64,000 nt of DNA. Origin: Linnemannia hyalina. Lineage: Eukaryota; Mortierellomycota; Mortierellomycetes; Mortierellales; Mortierellaceae. The translations under genes and the position numbers were made by a program. Each line of letters starts with the position of its first letter. The first letter of the stretch is position 1. The notes below the pieces were generated by a model. The model saw nothing but the letters and a program-made list of their open reading frames with translations. It was not told the DNA's origin and did no database searches. Below, one piece after another: positions 50,114 through 62,500 of this stretch. The DNA is taken from positions 1,116,001 through 1,180,000 of the forward strand of contig JAHRHY010000003.1 of assembly GCA_019671135.1 (NCBI GenBank). The letters run 5' to 3'.

Positions 50114-53100
50114 CTAGATGCGAACGCGCTTCTTGAGTTGGGACTCGGCTTGGAGGTCAACAGGGTGGTGTGGCTGGTTGTTCTCCCGCTTGGTATTCCG
50201 CTCTAGTGGCATAGAGGGCACAGTATCTACATTCACATCCAAATCCACATCCATGTCATCCAGGCATGGCAGCTTCACACCACCATCGCCGCCACCGCCA
50301 TCCCCGAAACCACCATCGCCGCCAACCCGCTCAACCTTTCCACCCGTTGTCATAGATCCTTCAACTTTCAACCCAACCACGGGGACAGACATACTCGCCT
50401 CATCGCTATCTGAATCCAGGACAATAATCGCATCGTCCGACAACACTCCTTCTTCAACCTTGAACTTCTTGTCCTCGCCACCATCATCGTGATCAAAGAG
50501 CTCATAGTACTCCGTGACGGGCGCTGGTGTCTGCTCGCGTTTAAAGTCCTTGTTGTCACGGTCGTCGTCGTCTTCCGATTGGAAGGTGAGTGGTCGCTTG
50601 ACATCCTCAGCCTTGATCTCATACTTGGCATCCTCAGTCTTGACCTCATACTTGGCATCCTCAGTCTTGACCTCATACTTGGCATCCTCAGTCTTGACCT
50701 CATACTTGGCATCCTCAGTCTTGACCTCATACTTGGCATCCTCAGTCTTGACCTCAAACTTTACCTTCTTGTCCTCCTGTTCAAACCTGACCCTCCTATC
50801 CTTCTGCTCAAATTTGACCTTCTTGTCCTCCTGCTCAGACTTATAATGTCGGGAGGGAGTGAGCGAGTAAGAAGAGGACGAGCCCTCCAGTTTGATGTTC
50901 TCAAATTTGAGCCGAACATCCTTCACCTCCTCCTTCTTCAAGTCCACCTCCACCGCCTCAACAACAACATCATCATCATCATTATCCAGCACAATGACCG
51001 TTTTGGTTGACGATCCAACCTGCCCCTGATACTCCTCCTCCTTCTCCTCCTGCTGTTGCTGCTTGATCCGCAAAAGACGCTCCTGCGCGGCTTGGACCTG
51101 ATACTGTGCCCTATCAACCTCTTCCTTGGCCATACGGAGTTCCTGTTCCTGCTTTTGGCGATGTTCTTCCCTTACTGCCAACGCTTCCGCTGGCTCGCTA
51201 GGATGACGGTATTCTTGGTTACTCTCCTGCTTGGGAAGGACCAGATCCTCAAACTCGTTCATCTCCTGATCGGCAACCTCCATGTCCGTGTCCATCGCAA
51301 AGCGAAGCTTCTTCTTACCAAATGACCCTCCCCCTTCAACCACAATCTCGCTCGGTGAGTCCTCAAAGGGAACGTCAACAACAGAAGGCACATCCTGCTC
51401 CTCACGGGCCATCCTCAGTTGCTCTTGCGCTAGCACAGATTCCTTGGCCGGGTGCACCACAGGGATTCTGTGCTTGGTCCCCACATCCCTCCGGATACCG
51501 CCTTCACCCAGGAGCGCATAGTCGGCCAATGTAGAAACGCTATGCGGCGCCTCTGAAAGACGAGCGTCACCCTCACCGCCCCGAACCTGTCCAAAAATCT
51601 GCGGGCTGGTTATGAACTCGAGGTTGCGGATCAGATCCTGCACCTTGCCATCATCCAACATGTCCTTCTTCGACCTCGCGTGCCCCACTGAGGCGGCAGA
51701 ACCTGATCTTCTAGAACTCTTTCTCCTCTGATGCCTCGATCCGTAGCGATGATTCGTGAATGCAGACGAAGACGTCGACTCTCCAACATCACCCCCAAAA
51801 GGCGACATAGACAAAGAAGCGGGTTCCATCGACTCTCCTCGGGGGTTGTCGTCAATCTCGCGTCTCCGATTCATGATTTTCTCCTCAAAAGAGTTCCTGA
51901 TAACCAAAGTCTCGACAAAGACGGGGCGGACTTGTCCAATCCTGTGAGCGCGTTTGATAGCCTGCCGTAAGGTGGCAGTCTTCCAGACAGGTGATACAAA
52001 GTAAACACGCGAGGCACTTGAGAGGTCGATGCCGTAGGCCGCCAGACCGGTGTCCATGATGATGGTCGATACAGCCTCACTGGTGTTGAACGTTGTAATG
52101 TTGCTCGACTTTTCGCTCTCCGTCTATAAGGAACAAATCAAAAGCAACAGTTGGTCAGGCACACGAAAGCCTCATAAATATTGTACCCTGTCAATGATCT
52201 GACTTGAAGACAGAAACTCAATGTGTCGACTTACCATGCCAGTGTGGTACATCAAGCATCGGATCTTCGCCAATTCGAGGTACTCGCGGATGTAATACAT
52301 GACGGTCTGGTTCTGACAAAAGACAATACACTTCTCAGAACCTTGGTGCTGCAGGATCTGGCTGGCAATGTAGTTGAGTTTGCTGGATGTACTGGAAAGG
52401 ATCGTCGACCGAGAGAGTCGTTCCCGTGACATGGCCTCCTTCAACATTTGCTCGGCAATTGCATTGTCATCGACCGTCATATCCATGGTTGAGGTGATTG
52501 AAGCATTGGGCAGTTGAGCGTCATCCGGATGGTGAAGGTGCTCGATATCCGCTGTCCGCTCAGCACTCAAAACCTTGTCCCGCAAGTCGGAAATCTCTCT
52601 CCCGAGCACTACACAAAGAGAGCCATCAGCGTCGCCCTGAACCTGCCTCCGCTCCGATGGCCCTCTATGGATCAAATCAGAGTTGGTATTGTGCAGAAAT
52701 GTTGATGGAATGAGAGCATGCTTGGCCTGCACTAGAGTCGGGAGATCCTGGCAGTAATATCCAACCTCCTGGGCCGCAACAATCGCCTCCCAACCAGGAC
52801 TCTCAAGTGCCGTCGTAAGATGCCTCACAATGTCCAACAACAGCCGGCGGTCCTCCCGACTGTATTTGGTGCCGCCACTCAAGTCATCCTTTTCAAGTGC
52901 CTTCATCACGTTGCTGAGAGAATCCACCACTCTGTCCTTGTACCCAATACCTCCCAGATACCAAAAGCAGCCGTCCTTCAAGTTCTCGATCACTTTAGTC
53001 AAGAGCGTGCGGTTACTCGGGTGCAAGAAGTAATCCTGGTCCTCACGCTCAGAAAGCACCGCGTTGGCCTGAATCAGAGCGATCTGGCAGTTAAGCGCCA

Positions 53101-55535
53101 GAACCTGAAAGTACTCCAGATCGAGCGAGACGATTCGTTCCTGAAGAGGTGGGAGAGTGACGTTCCGCGCGACATCCTCGGGTCGATTTCGGACCATGAT
53201 CCGATCCATCAAGTACTTCAAACGCAACGCACTGCTTGCACCTTCCAACGTCCACTCCTGTCGAGCCTTTGGACCTCCTGATAAAACGAGATTGCTGTCT
53301 CCGCCGTTCGTCGTGGTCGCGTAGTACTTGTGCTGATGGTCTACCAGTGGTCTCTGCAGCTCTTTCGCGAACCGACTCCGATCAAAAGTGTAGGGCGGAA
53401 GATGCAAGAAGCTCTCGACAAGAACTGAAAGCCGGTCCATGTCCGCTCTGTCCGACGACGCCACCTGCTGAAAGCTGTTACCTGACCCATGCACGCCAGC
53501 CAATGACGACGGGCTTAGATTGGCCAAGTTGGTTGTCGGTGTTCCTGTACAAATCCAGCGTCGATCTGCGTGTAGTTTCTCTGCGTGCAGGGCGTGATCC
53601 GACATCCTCATGCCCATAGAATGGCCCTCGTCGACGATGATCCGCTTCCATCGAATCTGCATGAGTGGCGAGATGGCTCGAGGGGGTAGACAGCGACAAC
53701 GGTCATACACAATGCTGCATTGGCAGTTCGTTTTGTCTACTCGTCCCAAATTGTGAAAATAAACAAATGTTAGGAAAATGACGATACCAGGCAAGGATAA
53801 TATGCCATTTCCTCTTTTCTCATATCACAACATTCAAATGGAATGCGCAGATATAATAAACGACGGATTACCAAGTGCGCGCTTCATCGAGTAAGGGCCG
53901 GGGGTATACTCCTTTGCAAACCGATTCTGAGAGATGAGAACCAGATCGTAATGCAGGAGTGTCCTGAGGTTCGGGAACTCTTGAGAATTGTTGGTGATGG
54001 TGAACACCTTCAGTGCCCCATCCTCCGTATGCTACGACGCGTAATGAGAGCCATACTTCAGATGAGCAAATAACAACGATCGAAGACAGGATGGCCAAAG
54101 CTGCTGATAGTACAATTAAGGTATACACACCTTGTTGATCTCGTTGCACCACTGGTCGACCAGGTTGGGCGGTACAATGACGAGGGTCGCACTTGAAAGA
54201 TAAATCTCCACCGGCAGCTCTGATATCCTGGTTTGTCGAGATCTGGACTGCCGGTTCTGTTCTGATGATCCACTCTCACGGTAATAGAGGAGAGCATCCT
54301 CCAGGGTGTCCATGATGTCGGGGTTGATATAGTCCTGGGCTTGTCTGTAGTTGACCGCCCTCGTTTTGACGGTCGCTACTGCAAAGTCGCGAAGACTTGG
54401 GATCGCAGCTCCGCTGGGAAGGACCATTTCCTTGATGTCAGAATCGACAGTGGCAGCGGAAGGAGTGCTTGGAAGGATATCGCAGAGGAGTTGGACAGGT
54501 TCGTCTGCAGGAGGTCTACCGGACTGGTGGAGTGTGTGAAGTATCAGCGCAATGCAAAGACACGTCTTTCCCGTTCCCTGTGTGATGAAGAGAGTCAAAG
54601 TATTCCTTGTTAATAGGCTGTGGTGACTTTTTGCGCGAAATGATTCAACATCCTAGCACTAGAAAATAAGAAAAGCTTACCATATCCTCGCAGATTATTC
54701 CCCCAGGAATATCTTCCCACATAGTAGCTGGCTCTCGGCAGATAAAAGGCTCTTCTACAGCAAGGTCGAGGCAGTACGGCTTGCCGTTCATGTCCTGCAA
54801 CGTCACGGTCGATGGGTCCAACATGAGGTCGGGGCAGAGTTCACGCCGGAGAAGCTTCCAGAGAGAGTTCTTCTGGTATTGATAGAGCTTGGTCCGCATG
54901 CCTCGGGGCGAGTCCAGCTCGATAGCTTGTTGAAGGAGGCGCTCGGTAGCCTTGGAGCTGCTCCGAATAGGCTGGTCCTGGTATGGGTCATCGCTGGCTC
55001 GGGGTGAGGGCATCTCCATGTAGATATCGATAAGACGCTTGTTGGTGTTGTTTTGAAACAGAGTCGCGACCGGTGGCCGTTGTCCCGCACTGTTGGTATC
55101 CATTGTGGGGTGATGAAAACTCCAGGGGTCCACGTTCATATTGAACAAGACCAACACCAACGCCTTTTTCGCCTCCACAATCTCCTCAATAGCCTTTCGA
55201 CTGTGATTTTTGTTGCTTTGGTACTCACGGTTTGAGGGGCGTTGTCTGTCGTGGGCATAGATCAAGAGTCGGATTCCAGTATGGCGTTGTCCCCGAGGAC
55301 CTTGGTTGGCTCGGTGATGCTCAGAGTAGGATAGAACGCCAAGTTGTTGTAGTAGACCAAGCGCTTGTAGCATCAAAAGGTCGCGGTCAGAGCTGTCTTC
55401 TGAGCTCAAGAAAGGCTCTGGGCTGAACCTTGGCGCATCGCCATTGCTGAAGTGCGCAGCAGCAGTAGGGTGTAAGGTGTCCCATGAGCCGATGGGAATC
55501 AGGTCGCCATCCTGCTGGTCGTCTGTCGGTGTCAT
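50114..55535 (-). CDS. SNF2-family ATPase with SUMO-motif-rich C-terminal tail
   Basis: Predicted nuclear DNA translocase of the SNF2/helicase superfamily 2. Exons 54681-55535, 54131-54577, 53872-54031, 52235-53736 and 50114-52123 join to 1657 residues. Motif I is DMGTGKT (about 284-290), motif II DEGH (523-526) within RWKRIIVDEGHSMGMRMSDH, then RRWICTGTPTTN. The C-terminal lobe has SEKCIVFCQNQTVMYYI, IIMDTGLAAYGIDLSSASRV and motif VI RQAIKRAHRIGQVRPVFVET (about 1041-1060). The roughly 530-residue tail has two SIM-like segments (VIVLDNDDDD, IIVLDSDSDEA) and many psi-K-x-E SUMO motifs. It includes five to six copies of a nine-residue repeat and ends in a basic LKKRVRI. I see no RING finger. 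Start ATG at 55535; the open frame extends slightly upstream without an ATG. Confidence 0.9.
50602..50758 (-). repeat. 27-bp tandem repeat encoding VKTEDAKYE units
   Basis: About 5.8 copies of a 27-bp unit (sense-strand product EVKTEDAKY). Most copies are identical at the nucleotide level. The unit nearest the C-terminus is diverged (EIKAEDVKR). Each copy holds one VKTE or IKAE, matching the SUMO consensus psi-K-x-E. Confidence 0.95.
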
Positions 55536-56090
55536 GTTGTTGTTGTTGTTTGGTGGCAAAGTATAACAAAGAACAACGCGGTCCTTGCCTCCTTCTCAGT
55601 CGTCCTATGTGAGGTTGCTGCGTTTGAGGCCCTGAGTGAGTGAGTTCAGGTCGGAGTCTGTACGAGAGTCGCGCCCAGGAGTGGGTGGCAGAGAGACGAA
55701 GGGAGTGACCTGGTCGTTGGTGGTGGATAGGAACGACGAGAGAGATAGTCAGGGCGTAGCTGGTCTGAGGCTGAATATTATCCTTGGAAAGTGCGTGAGT
55801 GTTGTCGTTGTGAGGAGTGTGTCGATGTGTGTGAGTGAAGGAAAGGAAGAGAGATAAAAGGACAAAAAATCAAGGTTCGAGCGAAAACGTCATTGGTCCC
55901 ATTGGTCCTGTGTCGCAAGGGGCAAACAGCGACCAAGTAGTCGACTTTTTCTTCAAAAGTTCCCGCCTATCAGCAACCAACAACTTTGTTCTTCTTTCCT
56001 TCACCTTCATCTCTTCCATTCTTAATTCTTACATTTCAGCAACCATCCTCAACACATCACTCGGCATTACTTCGCACTCTTACAACTCCA
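55536..56090. promoter_or_regulatory. divergent intergenic region SNF2-like / VPS27
   Basis: 555 bases between divergent start codons, holding both promoters. The VPS27 side is T/C-rich (55940-56060). No clear TATA box or other gene. Confidence 0.5.
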
Positions 56091-58744
56091 ATGACCTCCT
56101 GGTTCCTTAGCTCGCCAGTCGATGAGCTCGTCGGTAAGTGATGTCAGTCTTGCCAAGACGCTCACTTGTTTCCATGCTTCGCACAAACGAATCTCACCCC
56201 TAAACAGGTTCCTACCTTGTTCCTTGTCAATTATCTCCCAACAAATCCATACACTACCATACCCCACACTTATAGATAAGGCTACTTCCGAAAACTTACC
56301 TGCGGGCACAGAGGACCTCGCCTTGAACCTCGAGATCTGTGACCAGATCCGATCCAAGCAGATCCCTCCCAAGGATGCGACCAAGGCGCTCAAGCGTCGC
56401 ATCAGCCACAAGAACCCCAACGTCCAACTTCTTGCCCTCGGAGTAAGTCAACATTCATTGCCGAACTGAGGTTTTGTAAGTGTAAGGTAGCCAAAGAAGT
56501 ATGCACAAAGAAAACTAACAACAGTTCTCAACAATTTTCTTTGTGCCACGTTGCATAGTTGACTGACGTCTGTGTCAAAAATGGAGGTCAACACTTTTTG
56601 GTCGAGGTTGCATCCCGGGATTTCATCGACAATCTTACATCCATCCTCAAGGCACCTGTAAGTGGTCTTTCTGGAATTGTGTGAATGCAGTCAGTATCAT
56701 GAGGCATCCTTGGCAATTTCATTTGAACTCACACTATGCTCTCATTCTCCTCTTTTGTAGGGTATCAACTTGGAGGTCAGGAAAAAAATCTTGGCATTGA
56801 TCCAGACATGGGGTCGCCTTTTCATCTCGAAGCGTGGACTCGGATATGTGGCTGATACATACCAGATCCTGAAGAACGAGGGATACGATTTCCCTCCAGC
56901 CGACAATGTCGGCGCAGCCATTATGGAGACAGAGGCAGTAAGTAACGGCGCTGTCCAGGATGTCAAAAGAAACCATTACTATCACAGGACGCCCTTTAAC
57001 ATAGCCCGATCTTACTTCTCAACATCATTAGCCCCCAGATTGGACCGATTCTGATGTCTGCACTCGCTGCCGAGTCGCCTTCACATTGACCAACCGCAAG
57101 CACCACTGTCGCGCCTGTGGCCACACATACTGCGGACAGTGTTCCAGCAAGAACATGGCGCTGCCCGAGCTCGGAGTTACTCAGGAAGTCCGTGTTTGTG
57201 ATGGATGCTGGACAAAGAGGAAACTTGGTCAAAAGAACATACCCTCTAAGGATCCCTATGATCTAGATTCGTACACTGATCTAGGATCGAGTATCCCAAT
57301 CTCGGCGCCATCGACCTCATCAAACACTGCGGCAGCCAATAACTTGAGTGAGGACGATGACATTATGAAGGCGATCGAATTGTCATTGAAGGAAGCCAAT
57401 TCTCGACCTGGCTTCTCTGCTCCCTCTGCCCGCCAGACCACTCAACCTGCCCAAAGTTCGGCAGCTGCACAAGGAGAGGAGGACGATGCGGATCTTCTGG
57501 CGGCTATCGAGGCTTCGTTGAGAGAGACTAACATCAACGAGCAAGCATCAGCCTCGAAGAAGCACGATGAACCCACGTCCAACTACACTGCTTACACCTA
57601 TTCCACCCAACCTGAGGTAAGACCTGACTCCTGCTGAGATGATTTTTGTGTATTAGGTTGTCGTTCTCAGACGGATGCTGACATTCATGCCGATCACTTA
57701 ATATCCTTTCAAATTTCCTAGTCGGTCGCTGCGGCTCCAGCTCCGACGGATGACTTGACAGCAACGGACAAGGAAAACATTGAGATGTTCTCGGCGCTTG
57801 TTGACAGAATCCAAACTATGAACGGCGATGTTTCAGGAGATCGAGAGATCCAGGTTCTTTATGAGCAGATTACCAAGCTTCAAGCAAAGGTCACAGCCAG
57901 CCTTGAGGAGGCCGTCCAGAGACAACGTACGTTAAATATATGCTACTTGCATTTCTTGTAGTTGTCTTGCAGAAGTGTTTTTTTCAATTTTCCTAACACG
58001 TTCCCTATCACGCTCCCATGTCCTTACCATTCATTAGAGGAGGCAATGCAGGCGAACGGCAAAATTGACCAGGCTGTCAAGATTTACGATCATTTACTCC
58101 AAGAACGACTCAATTCGACATATCAGCGCAGGATGAATGCGAACAACTATGGCCATCCTGACCACATGCAGCAGCCTGTCGCACCTGGATCTGACTATGC
58201 ACCTCAAGCTTACCCGCAATTAACTGGAGCCGACTCTCGATATGCACCATACACTCCTGGTGCACCTTATAACCAACAACAAAACATCCCACCCTTCCCT
58301 GACTCAACTCAGCCATCGTATCAGCCAACATTACCCCCTGCCACAGCTCCCTTCGCGCCCAATTCTGGATATGCAGCCTCATCGGGAATTGACTATGGCA
58401 GTTCTGCTCCATTTGCGCCCGTCCAAGATCCTTATTATGCCTCTGCACCTGCGCCTGCACCTTCGACAGCACCGTACCTGCATCAAGACTATTCAGCTCA
58501 GGCGTATGCACCAGCCCCTCCAGGCGCCGTCAATCTGATGGATTCAGCGGGTCAGTCCTCTTACGCACCTTATTCCAGTCAGCAACAGTCCTATGTGAAC
58601 CAGCATGCCCCACAGGCTCCAGGACAGGGGTATGGCCAGGGACAGGGACCTCTGTCTGTTGTGTCTCCTGCACCTGCTGTGTCAACCACCGCGGCCCCGG
58701 CGCCTGTTGTTCCTGTTGAAGAGAAACCCTTGATCGAGTTCTGA
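56091..58744 (+). CDS. VPS27: Vps27-like ESCRT-0 subunit (VHS, FYVE, two UIMs)
   Basis: Endosomal sorting protein that binds ubiquitinated cargo and PI3P and recruits ESCRT-I. Exons 56091-56133, 56276-56442, 56559-56657, 56761-56937, 57032-57616, 57722-57926 and 58038-58744 join to 660 residues. The VHS domain spans about residues 7-150 ([27 protein letters not shown]). The FYVE finger follows at 163-225 with all signatures: [16 protein letters not shown] and RVCDGC. Two ubiquitin-interacting motifs lie at about 270-285 ([16 protein letters not shown]) and 314-330 ([16 protein letters not shown]). A helical segment ([20 protein letters not shown]) corresponds to the Hse1-binding coiled coil. 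The C-terminal Pro/Ala/Tyr/Gln-rich tail ends in PLIEF, a clathrin-box type motif. Splice sites are GT-AG. An AATAAA begins one base after the first base of the stop codon. Confidence 0.95.
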
Positions 58745-59562
58745 ATAAAGAAAATGATGTTTCGGACTGACCGGTCGTCCAGCCTCAAATTGACTCAGCC
58801 ACAGTTCAACTTCTTGTTTGACTGCGTTTGACACTGGCACACGTTTGTCGCGCAAATAACGCTCACTCTCGTGGTCTTCTGTTGTTCGTTCTCTCTCCTT
58901 TTGTCTACCTACTTACCTACCTACCTACCTGCCCAACATTCAATCAGACCCTCCAGTCTTCCAACCTTTCATCACCTTTCTCTCTATTGCAAAGGAGAGA
59001 GCATATTCATTCTTTACACTCTTCTGATCTTATGAGCTCACACCAGTCGTCTGCCTCAGGTAATGACTAATTGCAAAACGTGGAGGAGCACAATTGCAAT
59101 GCTGAGGGTCAACTTTGAACTTTGAACTTGAAGAAGGGGTGGGAGAGTAGCACAGGGAGAGCAACCATGACAACGGACTGACAAGAAGGGGTGGAAAAAG
59201 GTAGTAGGGTGAGGGGCGCGCTTCCTTGGTTTCATTATTTCCTGACCCTTGTGTGCTTGGTGGTACTTGGTGGTGTTGCTTTGTCTTTTGGGTGTCTGGG
59301 TGCTGAGTATGTTGAGCAGGTGCAAGTGTGTGTCTGCATGGGAAGGAAGGAGGAGGAGGGGGTACTTCACTTCATTGTACTTTAGTGAAGTGAATTCCAC
59401 TTTTGTTGATTCCCTTTGTCTTTCTCCCTTCCCTTCATACTTGACCTTACTGTGTGTGCGCTTATCTTTTGTGCGTGGTGTCCCCTCCTACACTTTCGAC
59501 CCCATCCCTTCGTTTTGTCGCTTGTAATAAAAAAGAAGAAAAAAAAAAAAAAAAAAAAAGTC
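58745..59562. promoter_or_regulatory. region between VPS27 and CUL4, with a candidate alternative first exon
   Basis: 818 bases upstream of the chosen CUL4 start. ATG at 59032 opens a 28-nt frame (MSSHQSSAS) ending at a gtaatg donor after 59059. The downstream acceptor acaacaacag (ending 59812) would join it in frame to [11 protein letters not shown] of CUL4. An A run at 59531-59559 lies just before the chosen start. A TACC repeat is at 58910-58929. Confidence 0.5.
59032..59059 (+). other. candidate alternative first coding exon of CUL4
   Basis: ATG AGC TCA CAC CAG TCG TCT GCC TCA G is followed by gtaatg. Spliced to 59813 it keeps the CUL4 frame and removes the hydrophobic N-terminal segment, giving a conventional soluble, NLS-bearing N-terminus. 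Support is frame and splice-site consensus only. Confidence 0.4.
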
Positions 59563-62500
59563 ATGTCCACCGACAACGACGCGGACACCGTCATTGTCTC
59601 CATTCTGATCGTGGTCCTTTGCGTCCTCTTCCACCTTCTTGTCACTTACCTTCGTCGCTTCTTCTTTCTTCCGCTCGTCACAACCACTTCCTTGAAACCT
59701 TCTTCCTCGCCGTCTTCCTCCTCAACCCAAACTTCTGTTGCTGCCGCTGCGCGGTCGTCCTCCCTGCGCAACTCGTCCCCTATCACCTCTATCACCACTA
59801 TCACAACAACAGGAGAAAGTCCGAGCAAAAAACGGAAACCATCCACCTTTGCCGCGCATCCCTCGGATTCAACCACTACCCAAGGCACCTCTGCCTCGTC
59901 CTCAACTTCCTCTGCAAACCAACGCTCGTCCTCCTCTTCCTCCGCCTCTTCCCCCTCCTCTGCCCTTCCCTTCAAAGTCCTCCCTGTCAACTCTCTTGAA
60001 AACTCCTTCGCGCGCGCCAGGGATATCGAAGAACAGAAACGTAGACGCCAAGCTTCCAAAACACACAACGACGCAGACAGCATGTCAATCGACTCACACA
60101 ACCTTTTCGCCAACGCAGCCGTCGGCTCAAGCTCAGGAGGCATTGGAGTGGGTCGTGCTGGTCCACGGACTGGACCCACAAATGCAACTCTTGTCAATGG
60201 CGCAAAGACTGCTACGGTCGTCCGACGGACAGGTGTGCAAGGGAAGCAACCTATCAAGAAACTCGTTATCAAAAACTTCACAGGTAAGTGTCTCTTCAAC
60301 CTCGCATCTTCTCACGGCATTTTCGTTGACCATGACGGTCAAGATAAGAGCAATTTGTCACATCCATCGCGTGTGAACTGTAATAAGAAATGGGAACAAG
60401 ACTGAGACTGACTTCTTTACGCTGCCATCTTGTCCCACCGGATCGCAACTCCTCCTTTATTGTCTTAGTTACACCGCAGTTACCCAAGGACTATGAACTC
60501 GAGACCTGGAAAGTCCTTCAAGAGGCTGTCAGAGCTATTCAGGAGTCCAGACCTGTCCCATCATCCCTGGAGGAATTATACAAAACTTGCGAGAACCTCT
60601 GTCACCAAAAATTCGCCGATTCAACTTACAAAAGACTAAAGGCGGAGGTCGAGAGCCATGTCAGGACAGTGGTCGAGAGTCTCAACGCCGACCAGACGGA
60701 GAAGGAGCCCTTTCTGGAGCACGTCCACAGGGCGTGGACCGATCACTGCCGGCAGCTGATCATGATCCGCAGCATCTTCCTCTACCTGGACCGGACATTT
60801 GTCTTGCAGACTCTGGGAGTCTCGAGTATTTGGGAGATGGGCTTGGACCTCTGGCGGACGTTGGTGATGAGCCAGCCTGAGATTCGTAGCAAGGTTATTG
60901 GAGGCATTCTCAGTTTGGTCGATATGGACCGGACGGGCGACGCTGTCTCACAGCCTTTGATCCTGTCCATGCTGCGCATGCTGTCCGACATTCACTTGTA
61001 CACGTCGCTGTTCGAGACGCCCTTCTTGCAGGCGTCCAGATCGTTTTACCACGTCGAAGGAGGCGAGTATGCGATCAAGCTGACAGTGCCGGAGTACTTG
61101 CGTCATGCCAATAAGCGATTGAAGGAGGAGACTCACCGTTTTGAGGGTTACCTTGACAAGTCGACCAGGCGAGGACTCATAAGCGCTGTCGAAGGAGAGA
61201 TGCTGGAGAGGTGGAACGATATGCTTTTGCAGAAGGGATTTGAGGGTGTCATGGTTGCTCATAACCTAGCAGATCTGAAGCTGTGGTACGACCTCTTGGC
61301 CAGGGTCAACGGTTTAGAGAAGCTGAGCTTCCACTTTGGAAACTACGTCAAGGTAGATACCTGTCTCATGTCGACCTTTGCCAAGATTTGACCATTCATG
61401 GGTATTATGTCTAACAGAAGCGATGATACACTCTTTTACTCGAATAGAAAACTGGTAAGGGGCTGGTTATTGATCCAACAAAGGACGATACCATGGTCGA
61501 AGAGCTGTTGACGTTCAAGCAAGGAGTTGACGAGGTTGTGAGCAAGTGCTTCAACAGCTCGGATCTGTTCCTCAACGTTCTCAAGGAGTGTTTCGAGGCA
61601 TTCGTCAACATTCGGCAAAACAAGCCGGCAGAGTTGGTCGCCAAGTATCTGGACCTCCGACTGCGCAGTGGCAACAAGGTAAACAACTGCAAGCGCTTGG
61701 CTTGGGTGTATTCGTCATTCGCGCACATGACCTTGCTCCTTCCTCCACTGCGGCCATATGGTTTGACTAATGTCTTAATTCTATGCATATTTTATTACAT
61801 AGGAATTGTCGGATCAGGACCTGGAGTCGACACTGGATCGTGTTCTCATCCTTTTCCGGTATATCCAAGGAAAGGATGTCTTTGAGGCCTTTTACAAGCG
61901 CGATCTTGCCAAGAGGTTGTTGTTGAATAAGAGTGCATCCTTTGACGCAGAGAAGAGCATGCTGAGCAAGCTGAAAGCAGGTATGATTGGATTCGCCTTT
62001 TCGCATATTTGATTCAGAAACTGAACGATATAAGTTGTTGAGCATCAGCTTAACCATCTCATTTCCTATTGATTTGTTGTACGACAGAGTGCGGAGCAGG
62101 ATTCACAACAAAGTTGGAGGGCATGTTTAAAGATATGGATACTTCCAAGGACATTATGGTCAATTTCAGGGTAAGAATTTGTACCAGAGAAGAACGTTTG
62201 TTCGAGAAGGTGCTAGCTGACGGGTTTGCAGGGGTTGCGTACACGAGCTAATTAATCAACTTGCTATTAGGCCAGCAAAATGCACAACAAGATCGGTCAT
62301 CTGGAGCTTAATGTCAACGTCTTGACCCAGGGTAACTGGCCGACCTACCCTCCAGCCGAGGCAAATATTCCAGACCAGGTATGTCTTGTTTTCGCCTGAG
62401 CGAACTTTTGAAGGATATGCAAGGAGGTGCAGTGTGCGAAACTAGTTAATTAAATTCAAATAATTCATTTTCTGTCTCAACTATAGATCTCGCAATGCCA

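Noticed and set aside
53600..53740. Cys-rich segment NCQCSIVYDRCRC near SNF2 motif II considered as a RING finger
   Set aside because: Only four Cys in C-x-C pairs, no following His/Cys ligands in RING spacing before the DEGH motif.
55860..55885. GGTTCGA sequence resembling a tRNA T-loop B box
   Set aside because: No pairing T stem, anticodon arm or acceptor stem around it; only the tRNA at 11363-11434 folds.
59416..59562. Further upstream start for CUL4 in the same open frame
   Set aside because: It would encode a lysine run from the A homopolymer and low-quality hydrophobic sequence; the ATG at 59563 or the spliced exon at 59032 are better candidates.
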